This document shows positions 1-7,200 of a stretch of 16,721 nt of DNA, in pieces; the stretch's first letter is position 1; every line of letters starts with the position of its first letter. Where the stretch lies: the NCBI GenBank assembly GCA_002328825.1, contig DCWI01000053.1:1-16721 (forward strand), read 5' to 3'. A model generated the notes under the pieces. That model ran no database searches. It was not told where the DNA came from and saw only the letters and a program-made list of their open reading frames with translations. The DNA comes from Nitrospiraceae bacterium UBA2166 (lineage in GTDB: Bacteria > Nitrospirota > Nitrospiria > Nitrospirales > UBA2166). Made by a program: the position numbers and the translations under genes.

Positions 1-135
1 AGTGGAAAAAAATATAAAAAATGTCACGGGACGTAATTTCTCTACCTGTTGAGCTGCCAATTTTTGTATACGAAAAGTGCGGAAAAATTTCTTGACAATG
101 GAGCGTGTGTGATGTGTCCAATCAAGGTATCGACA

Positions 136-251
136 TTGTGCTTGACAAATAGTGTAAGGAATCGCACAATTGTGACCTGTTTCGCGCTGTGGAAATGTAA
201 GCTTCTTTACTTTTATGCTTGACAAATAGTGTATGGAATCACACAATTATG
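136..251 (+). promoter_or_regulatory. Tandem repeated promoter/operator region upstream of the first gene
   Basis: Two copies of a 36-bp element lie at 139-174 and 216-251, 77 bp apart, differing at only three positions. Each contains TTGACA (142-147 and 219-224), a 17-bp spacer, and CACAAT (165-170 and 242-247), which matches the -10 consensus at four of six positions. In the first copy the -10 overlaps the perfect palindrome CACAATTGTG (165-174); in the second it reads CACAATTATG. A third TTGACA is at 92-97 without a good -10. The arrangement suggests tandem sigma-70-type promoters with an operator over the -10, serving the gene at 374. The promoter reading rests on consensus matching; the repeat itself is directly visible. 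Confidence 0.6.
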
Positions 252-373
252 CCCTTGTTGCCTTACGAAGGAGAGGCAGCGAGGGTGACGGCGAACGTAT
301 TTATAACTAACTGGCCCATGCTTAGGGGGGATGGGTTGTTCAACTAACATTTTAGGTGGGAGGAAATAACATC

Positions 374-1720
374 ATGATGAGAGGATTAAAATTTGCAACC
401 ATTGCTGTTGCCGTAATGGTCGCTGGTTTCATGGCTATGCCGCATACGGCATCGGCACAACCGGCGACTATGTTTGCTCCGAATGCACCAGCGTCTATTT
501 TTACGCAGGTGGCCTATTCAGATGAGGACGCTATGCTGATCGTCTATCACGTGTTGCGTCCTGGGCCATTCTTTACGTCAACGCAGACTGGGGTGGTGTA
601 TCGATTCTTGGACGATGCCACCGGGGCGGGGTGCGTTAACGAAAAGGGGCGGTCGTTAAAACCTGTCTTTCGGATGAATGAAATCCTGAATGATTCAACG
701 CCATTTTTCACCAACCCGGAAATCATTCTTGATGAGCGGTCAGATTTTGCACGGCGCACGGTTACGGATGTCTTCTTCCTTGATGGGTGTCCTAGCGGAA
801 AAAATCAGCCGCGATCTGAAGAAGAGATTTTAGAACTTGAGGATGCGGGTGAAGTCGAACTTGTGCCGGATGCCGATATTGTGAACGCTGCATCAGTGCC
901 TTCTCCGAAGCAGCGATCTGATTTCGATTTGTGGGAAGCTCCAGCTGGTGGACACAATGTTTTTGACGGGACGCCTTCTGCGCAGAGCAATGCTGCAAAT
1001 GTGGAAATTGGCGACATCGTGTTGCCTGCCATGGTTCGTCCTCGGCACAAAGGGTTCGCTGGTGGCAAATCTATGTGGTATGTCACGTATGAGGTTTGCT
1101 CTGATGAGCAGTGGTCGGATACGGGTTTCTGCAGTGGAGATGGAGTAAAGGACATCTTTTTTGTCCGATACGGGCCTTCGCACGGCGAGAATGATATGAC
1201 AAACATCGCCTTTGGCATTCCATTCCCGAAAGCTGAGGTTGCGTCAGGGAATTCGCCGAAAAGTGGGGGGAACTATAGTCCGATTTGGAGAGGTCAGTGC
1301 GTTGGAGGATTGCACGATGGAGGAGATCGTGGTTTCCCAGGGACTGATCATGGCGTTGGGCCTCCCGCGAATAATGCCAACTGTTTTGGTCCGACTCCTG
1401 AGGAGTTGAAAGACTTCACTTCCAGCAACAATCTTTCGTTGACTGGTGATGACGATCTTGAGAATGATGACCCACGTCGTGGGGGCCAAGTTAGGTCATC
1501 CGCAGACTTTTCCCCGCTTATTGACGGAGGGTTTTTTGGGGAAATGGAGCCATTGGCGGCCAAGATTAAGATCATTAACTGTCCGATCACTGCCTCAGAT
1601 TTAAACCATGATCGGGTGTTTACGCAGGATGAAATGATTTCTTTCCCGAATCATGTTCTTGAGGCGAACCGGGCTGGGGAGTTCACTGTCTTTAATACAG
1701 GTGGCCCACTGGGTGAATAA
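374..1720 (+). CDS. Secreted protein of unknown function with C-terminal EF-hand-like loop
   Basis: I do not recognise this 448-residue protein. A GTG at 356 is in frame, but GGGAGGA (358-364) sits correctly as a ribosome binding site for the ATG at 374, so that start is chosen. The N-terminus is a clear Sec signal peptide (Met-Met-Arg-Gly-Leu-Lys, a hydrophobic core, then Ala-Ser-Ala before Gln), so the product is periplasmic or extracellular. The mature part is acidic, rich in Asp, Gly and Pro, has several cysteines that could form disulfides, and has no CxxCH. Near the C-terminus (nt 1598-1633, about residues 409-420) is a 12-residue loop DLNHDRVFTQDE with EF-hand ligand spacing at positions 1, 3, 5, 7, 9 and 12, suggesting one Ca2+ site. 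A central NYSPIWRG segment weakly recalls uncharacterised secreted families. The repeated promoter region upstream and the hairpin downstream suggest a separate transcription unit. Confidence 0.85.
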   Translation: MMRGLKFATIAVAVMVAGFMAMPHTASAQPATMFAPNAPASIFTQVAYSDEDAMLIVYHVLRPGPFFTSTQTGVVYRFLDDATGAGCVNEKGRSLKPVFRMNEILNDSTPFFTNPEIILDERSDFARRTVTDVFFLDGCPSGKNQPRSEEEILELEDAGEVELVPDADIVNAASVPSPKQRSDFDLWEAPAGGHNVFDGTPSAQSNAANVEIGDIVLPAMVRPRHKGFAGGKSMWYVTYEVCSDEQWSDTGFCSGDGVKDIFFVRYGPSHGENDMTNIAFGIPFPKAEVASGNSPKSGGNYSPIWRGQCVGGLHDGGDRGFPGTDHGVGPPANNANCFGPTPEELKDFTSSNNLSLTGDDDLENDDPRRGGQVRSSADFSPLIDGGFFGEMEPLAAKIKIINCPITASDLNHDRVFTQDEMISFPNHVLEANRAGEFTVFNTGGPLGE

Positions 1721-1760
1721 GGCGGAGAGGGTTTTTCCGTAGGAATATGAGTTGCTTTGG

Positions 1761-1795
1761 CGGGGGTTGTCTCTCTTTTGAGGCTCCCCCGTCGC
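1761..1795 (+). terminator. Probable terminator after the first gene
   Basis: CGGGGG (1761-1766) pairs with CCCCCG (1786-1791), with an inner CTC/GAG pairing (1773-1775 with 1780-1782). The hairpin lies about 40 bp after the stop codon at 1720. The following sequence, tcgcttta, is only weakly T-rich, so this is a GC-strong hairpin with a poor U-tract. Confidence 0.55.
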
Positions 1796-1810
1796 TTTAA
1801 TGAGATGATA

Positions 1811-1829
1811 CGGAATTCAGCTAATTCCG
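1811..1829. repeat. Short intergenic inverted repeat
   Basis: CGGAATT (1811-1817) and AATTCCG (1823-1829) form a perfect 7-bp stem with a 5-nt loop. It lies between the terminator-like hairpin and the lipoprotein gene. No function can be assigned. Confidence 0.4.
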
Positions 1830-1917
1830 GAGCTAACCATTTGATAGGGGCCAGTTTTAGTAATCGGTAACCGTGGTTGTCACCCGCGGTTACTGCCTTG
1901 GTCTACGGGGGGACGCG

Positions 1918-2811
1918 GTGTTGGGTTGTTCGCGTAGAGATTTTTGGTGTAAGTGGTGCGTCGTTTTGACTCTCCCTCTGTGGGTGTCTTTGGGGTTCGG
2001 ATGTGGTGTTGACCAGGGTAGTATGGGGCCCAACGACATACAGTCAGCAACTGGGTTTGCTCAGCCAGCGACAGGACCAACTCAGCCAGCGACGGGACCA
2101 ACTCAGCCAGCGACGGGACCAACTCAGCCAGCGACGGGACCAACTCAGCCAGCTCTAGAGCCTGCGCAACGATCAATCGATGAAATTCTGACTATCCTCG
2201 ATGGGCCAGAACCTTCAGAGGGGTTAGATTCTTCAGAGGGGCTTACACGAGATTTTGGTAGCACGATTGCGATTAATCAGGTCATTCCGGAAAAGAATGC
2301 CGTGATTATTAACGAAGTTTTTCCGCAGGTATCTCAGATTGAGCTGCACAACCCGAGTACCGAGCCCATTGATATTGGGGGGTTTTGGCTTTGTCATACC
2401 ACTCCGGCGTTGGTTTACGATCTGATTCCAGAAAACACAGTAATTGCGCCTGGGGGGTTTTTGGCTATTCACTGGGGTACTCAAGGCAGGAGTACAGAAA
2501 GGCAACTCTTTACCACTCCTGCTGTTCCGCTTCCTTTGAATGTACCGCATGGGGAGTTTGGGTTATACACGAATTTTGGGTTTGACGAGGCAAACTTTGC
2601 GATAAGCGATTTTCTCCAAGATTATGTCCAGTGGGGAGAAGACGAACATTGGCGTGAGCGCGTGGCTACTGAGGCTAATATGTGGCCTGTAGGAGCGTTT
2701 GTTCCTTCTCCAAATCCTGAGCAGTCAATTTCATATGATGGTGATGGGGATTCGGCAGAAGACTGGGTTGCGACTGCTTCGACAATTGGTTTTGGAAATA
2801 CACTGCCGTGA
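1918..2811 (+). CDS. Lamin-tail-domain lipoprotein with heptapeptide repeats
   Basis: This probable lipoprotein has a lamin-tail (LTD, Ig-like beta-sandwich) domain. The frame is open from GTG 1873, but the GTG at 1918 has GGGGGGA (1907-1913) just upstream and gives a compact signal peptide (two Arg, a hydrophobic stretch, then LGFGC). The lipobox is imperfect, with Phe-Gly before the Cys. After the Cys come four copies of QPATGPT with degenerate copies on each side, a Pro/Thr-rich stalk encoded by 21-bp DNA repeats (2041-2160). The rest shows LTD hallmarks: an INEVFPQ-type first strand, IELHNPSTEPIDIGGFWL, and a C-terminal YDGDGDSAEDW segment that is acidic and may bind a cation. LTDs occur in many secreted bacterial proteins as adhesion or accessory domains, and the substrate is unknown. 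The next gene follows after 31 bp, so the two are probably cotranscribed. Domain call is solid, role unknown. Confidence 0.82.
   Translation: MLGCSRRDFWCKWCVVLTLPLWVSLGFGCGVDQGSMGPNDIQSATGFAQPATGPTQPATGPTQPATGPTQPATGPTQPALEPAQRSIDEILTILDGPEPSEGLDSSEGLTRDFGSTIAINQVIPEKNAVIINEVFPQVSQIELHNPSTEPIDIGGFWLCHTTPALVYDLIPENTVIAPGGFLAIHWGTQGRSTERQLFTTPAVPLPLNVPHGEFGLYTNFGFDEANFAISDFLQDYVQWGEDEHWRERVATEANMWPVGAFVPSPNPEQSISYDGDGDSAEDWVATASTIGFGNTLP
2041..2160 (+). repeat. 21-bp coding tandem repeat
   Basis: Four consecutive 21-bp units occupy 2062-2145. The last three are identical and the first differs by one base (A for G). A degenerate unit precedes them (2041-2061) and a partial unit starts at 2146. 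The repeat keeps frame and encodes Gln-Pro-Ala-Thr-Gly-Pro-Thr per unit. The near-identity points to recent expansion and probable copy-number variation between strains. Confidence 0.95.
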
Positions 2812-2842
2812 TTTTCGATTCACCCAACGATGAATAGGTGTA

Positions 2843-3937
2843 ATGATGCTGAGATATCGTTCGATGAGACAGTCTTTTGTGGTCGGAATATTCGTGATTG
2901 GGTGGGGCGCGTTTCTCGCTACGCCGACGTATTCTCAGGGGGTGACAGCGTTTGTTGTGCCTGATGATCAGCCAACCATTCAGGCAGCGATCAATGCAGC
3001 AAACCCTGGAACTACAATTATTATTCGAACCGGGACTTATCGTGAATCGATTAAGATACTGAAGGATAATATTCGTTTGGTCGGGGCAGAAGAACCGGGG
3101 ACTGTTATCATCGATGGGAAAGAACTTGTAGATGTTCCCGGCATTCATCTACTGAATGCGAGTCGTGTTGAGATTCGGGGATTGGTTGTGCAGAACTTTG
3201 ATGGATTTGTTGGTCCTGAATCTGATGATTATCATGCTGGGATTCTCATTGAGGGTGGACGGGCTAATAGTATTCGACACAACAAACTGCGTTTAAACGG
3301 GAGCAATCTGGTACTTGACCGTTCGGATAATAACCAGATCCATGGAAACACTGTGGCGTTAGCAAAACACGCAGGTATTTTGCTCAGGAACGGAAGTGAT
3401 GGGAATATTCTCAAGAGTAACACTGGATACGATAATGATCACCGCCCATTGACGCTGCCACTTGATGAACTGCCTGGATGCGGTATTCTCATCACGGGAG
3501 GCTCCAAGGGAAATTCGGTAAAAGATAACGAGTTTTTCCGCAATGGCCGGGGCATCATGCTTGAGAATGGTGCGAGTGACAATCAGATTATCGGCAATAT
3601 GCTCCACGATAATGCAAAGTTCGGTATCGCAATTTTTGCAGGAGACACCGACAACAACACGATCAATAATGTGCTGACGAATAACGTAGCCATCAATAAT
3701 GCATTTCGTCTTCTGACGAGTGCGGAAGGTGCTTTGATCGGGGAGGCTGGTTTCGAGGAAGGAGCTGACCTCTTTGATGAGCTTGGAGACAATTCTCGGC
3801 TTCTTTTCGACAGTACTCAGGCCCTTCCAAATAAATGGGAAGATAATATTTCGGAAGCCAATAATGTGGGGGGGGTTGCAATTAAGTGTTCGACAAAAGC
3901 CCATTGTCATCGGCATGATCGGATACCTGTCCGGTAA
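2843..3937 (+). CDS. Exported NosD-like right-handed parallel beta-helix protein
   Basis: The 364-residue product has a signal peptide (Arg-rich start, hydrophobic core, cleavage near ThrTyrSer/Gln, about residue 31). A typical parallel beta-helix follows: VVPDDQPTIQAAINAANPGT opening, then short repeated turns with Asn/Gly/Ile spacing (GNTVALAKHAGILLRNGSDGNILKSNT and similar) to about residue 290. This is the NosD / pectin-lyase-like fold. NosD proper helps load copper into nitrous oxide reductase, but no nosZ, nosF or nosY is visible, so a nos role is not supported; a generic carbohydrate- or surface-binding role is equally possible. The ATG at 2843 is immediately followed by a second at 2846, and AGGTG (2836-2840) is a weak ribosome binding site. 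The last roughly 16 residues follow a run of eight G (3868-3875), contain Cys/His (AHCHRH), and do not look like beta-helix. Confidence 0.82.
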   Translation: MMLRYRSMRQSFVVGIFVIGWGAFLATPTYSQGVTAFVVPDDQPTIQAAINAANPGTTIIIRTGTYRESIKILKDNIRLVGAEEPGTVIIDGKELVDVPGIHLLNASRVEIRGLVVQNFDGFVGPESDDYHAGILIEGGRANSIRHNKLRLNGSNLVLDRSDNNQIHGNTVALAKHAGILLRNGSDGNILKSNTGYDNDHRPLTLPLDELPGCGILITGGSKGNSVKDNEFFRNGRGIMLENGASDNQIIGNMLHDNAKFGIAIFAGDTDNNTINNVLTNNVAINNAFRLLTSAEGALIGEAGFEEGADLFDELGDNSRLLFDSTQALPNKWEDNISEANNVGGVAIKCSTKAHCHRHDRIPVR

Positions 3938-4266
3938 GCTGCTCACAACAGTAGAATATATATAGGTCTATGTACTGATCTTGATGGCGATAAGTGATAA
4001 ATATCGAAGGAATTAGCTGTCTCTGTGGTCTTTGTTAGCTAGCTAACGTTTTTTATGTGTTGTTTTGACTGAAATACGCTCTGTTGTCTTAACTAGGGGA
4101 TGACGAGGCGAGGAATCAGGCTGGCATTGCGGGGGTATCCGGCCTAGATGGTTTCCGAGTGAGGTGTTTTCCTTACCGCAATTCGGGGTCATTAGTCATT
4201 ATGGGACTGTGCAATTTTAGTGAATTGTGTGATTTTTATGGATAGTGCTTTTGGAGGGGAGGAACT
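3938..4266. promoter_or_regulatory. Intergenic region upstream of the multicopper oxidase
   Basis: No gene is visible in these 329 bp. AATTGTGTGATT at 4223-4234 is the exact reverse complement of AATCACACAATT at 237-248 inside the second upstream repeat, and differs by one base from the first copy (160-171). It lies 32 bp before the oxidase ATG. This suggests that the two transcription units share a regulator. No convincing -35/-10 pair was identified. GGAGGGGAGGA (4252-4262) is a very strong ribosome binding site for the ATG at 4267. Confidence 0.45.
4034..4054 (+). terminator. Short palindrome plus T-tract, possible terminator
   Basis: GTTAGCTAGCTAAC (4034-4047) is a perfect 14-bp palindrome able to fold as a 5-bp stem with a CTAG loop. 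It is followed by G and six T (4049-4054), the form of a small intrinsic terminator about 100 bp after the beta-helix gene. The stem is short and AT-containing, so strength is doubtful. Confidence 0.4.
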
Positions 4267-7200
4267 ATGGTAACGTGGTACACGCAATACAGTAGTCGTT
4301 TGAAAAATTTTGCGAAGATTACTGCGCTGTCAGCGTCAGTTGGGCTGCTCTTTTCGTTTGTCCCTCTTGGACTCGATAGTGCATTTGCTGAACATGAGGC
4401 ATTATCTGCGCAAGCAGCGGAATCTCCTTGTCCAGCTAATGCGCCAGAGCGGGAGTTTAATATTGCCGCTTTTCGAGTCTCAATTGTGTACAACACGTAT
4501 GGTGATACGGATCCCGTTGGTGCTATGTACGCCTTCGTTGGAGAGAAGGATGCCATTCTCCAACAGGTTGCGGATAACCCTGGAAAACCATCGTGGAGAG
4601 TTCAGCCCCTCGTTATGCGGGCCAATGTTGGGGATTGCGTAAAGATGAATTTGCGTAATGACCTTGCCGGGGGTGCCTCACTTACTCTCAGTCGGGCACA
4701 GTACAACGTGCTGAATTCTGAAGGTACCAAGATTGGGAGAAATGAAACAGGGGATCTGATTCCAGCAGGAGACAATCATACCTACATCTTTTTTATTGAA
4801 GACAAGTCAGAAAATCAAGGGTCGTACCATATTCATAATACCGCTGCCCCGACCATTGAGAATGCCTACACTGGGCTTTTTGCGTCGTTGAACGTGCAAG
4901 CAAAAGGATCGCGCTACATCAGCAGTTATACAGGCGAGGATCTCAATCAGGAGGGAGATGGTGGTCCGGCGCCTCACGGTGGTCGCTGGGAAGCTATCAT
5001 CATTCCTTGCGAAGGGGTGGAGCCTGGTGAAAGTACTTCCTGTGATAGGCTCTTTGATTCCCCTGGAGCCGGGCCTGGTACAGCAAACCCGCAATATTCT
5101 TTCCGAGAACATACCATCTTCTATCATGATGGTCTTGGTGCGGCCGGAGGATGGGGCGCGGCAGATAACAAGTTTTTTCTCGGAACGGGAAAGCCGGAGT
5201 CTGAAGCATGTGGCGAAGATGCGAACGGATGTGTAGTGGTTCAGACTCACGGTACAGAAGAAGAGCCTGAAAAATTTACGCTAACAACTCGAGACTTTAA
5301 TATTCCGGGATATAGTCCGAGAGTGCCGGTTGAATTTCCGGTCAAAGGAGAGGGTTTTGTTGATGGTGCTCCCAACCAACATAATCTCGCGGGGATGCTT
5401 GCTCTTGCCGGATTAATTGACGGACCTATTCCGAATATCGGCGCAAATACAACGTCGGCGGGCGTAGAATTAGCTCCGAATAATAACAACATGAGTTTTA
5501 ATGAAACACGGCTTTTTGGTAAGGCGATTAACTATCGCTTTGAGCCATTTGATATTCGCGAATCCCAAGATGCGGATGAATCATTAAATTACAGCTCGTA
5601 TGATGGTGGTGATCCTGCAGCCATTATTCCTCGTAGTTATACTGGCGATCCAACAGTTCGACGCTTACTTCACGGTGGAGGGGAAGAACGTCATATTCCT
5701 CATCTCCATGGGATGCATCGGTGGCCGCGTCAGCCCTACGCAGAGCGTGACAGGGACTCAGGGAAATTTATTAGTAAGATTTATATGCTAGGGGCGGTCG
5801 AACCAGATGGGCTTGGTCTGACTGAGCAAGTTGCGCGGACTGCCACTCTCTTGAAGAACCGTCGGACCAATGAAATTACCTCCCAAGGGGCGAGCTTAAA
5901 TCACGACAAATCCACTGTCAGCAGCATTATTGATGTGGAGCTTATCGAACCGCATACGGTGCGTGACATGGAGCTTGAGTGTGGAGCGGGAAGTTGTGAA
6001 GGCGAGGTCGGGGATTTTACTGAGCATTGTCATGTCGCTGATCATTATACTGCCGGTATGTGGCACTTCTGGCGCGTCACGAATGTTCGCCAGGCTAATC
6101 TGTTTCCTCTACCTGGGCGTCCTGAGCCACCAGCTCCAGTTGATTCGATTGGACTCTTGGAGTCAGGAACGACACTTGATGGAAGGAAGTTTTGTGTGAC
6201 AGGTGCCGAGGGGTGTCCGGATATCGAGGATGATTCCTTTGTCAACATTGATCAGTGGGTGAGACATCTTTTGCCGTTGAAAGGTGTGCCGGAGGGTTGT
6301 GGTACTGAGAATCCCAGAGCTTGTCCGCATCCGCAAAATGTTGTTGCATGCCCATCCCTTGAAGGACTCACAGGGAATGAATTGTTAGCAGCGCATCAAT
6401 GCCAAATTAGGGGGTATGATGCGGATCGATATGATTATACGAGTCGGCTTGTTGGAGGACTGCCCTTGTATTTGAATGAGCCAGATGGGCCAACGTTTGA
6501 GAATTTTCCAAACAGTCCCAATGGGCAGGGGGACTTTGGAGGAATAGGGGATACGCAAGGAAGATTTTCGAATTGGAAAGACACCCCGATTGATAGTGGA
6601 GGTGATGACATTGCGGCCATTCGAGCCAATCTTCCCGGGCCGTCTCCTGGTCAGCGCCCCTTGTTGCTTTTCAATCCAGAGGATGGGCGTTTAGCATATC
6701 CCCATCATCGTCCGCATCGAGGAAAGCGGCCGCCGTTGCCTGGTCCACCACTCACGGACAATTCTGGAAGTGCGCATAGTGGCGCTCCGTTCTTGGGGGA
6801 GATTAGTACGATGAAACCGGGGACAGATCCAATAACGGCTCCGAAGTCTGAACTGGGTACCCGCCCGGCTGGCCTTTGTCCTCAGGATGCTCCTGTGCGG
6901 AGCTATGACATTATCGTGACTCCTGTTTTAGGTGATGGTGCTGTGTATAACCGCTTTGGTGATCGTGATCCCAACGCGGCGATTCATGTTTTGGCGAATG
7001 ACGAAACTGAACTCCAAGCGGGCATGCGGCAACCCCATTCGTTAGTGGTTCGTGGGAATGTGGGAGATTGCATGGACATTCAGTATCGAAATCATCTTAC
7101 CGATGCGAATCCTATTCAGGAGGAATTCAGTAAGGCGAACATGCATCCGCACATGATGCATTTTGATGTGCAGGCATCGGATGGAGTTATTATTGGGTTT

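Noticed and set aside
356..373. GTG at 356 as start of the first gene
   Set aside because: It overlaps the GGGAGGA ribosome binding site that correctly serves the ATG at 374, and the extra residues spoil the signal peptide start.
1818..1828. CAGCTAATTCC matching in reverse at 4009-4019
   Set aside because: An 11-bp match in a 16.7-kb window is expected many times by chance, and the flanking bases do not extend it.
2041..2160. Possible CRISPR-like array in the 21-bp repeats
   Set aside because: The units are directly adjacent with no spacers, keep reading frame and lie inside a coding region.
2843..3937. Authentic nosD of a nitrous oxide reductase cluster
   Set aside because: The fold is shared by many exported beta-helix proteins, and no nosZ, nosF, nosY or nosL is present nearby.
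3359..3946. 195-codon open frame on the minus strand
   Set aside because: It lies wholly antisense to the beta-helix gene, has no recognisable domain, and the plus-strand protein has clear fold features.
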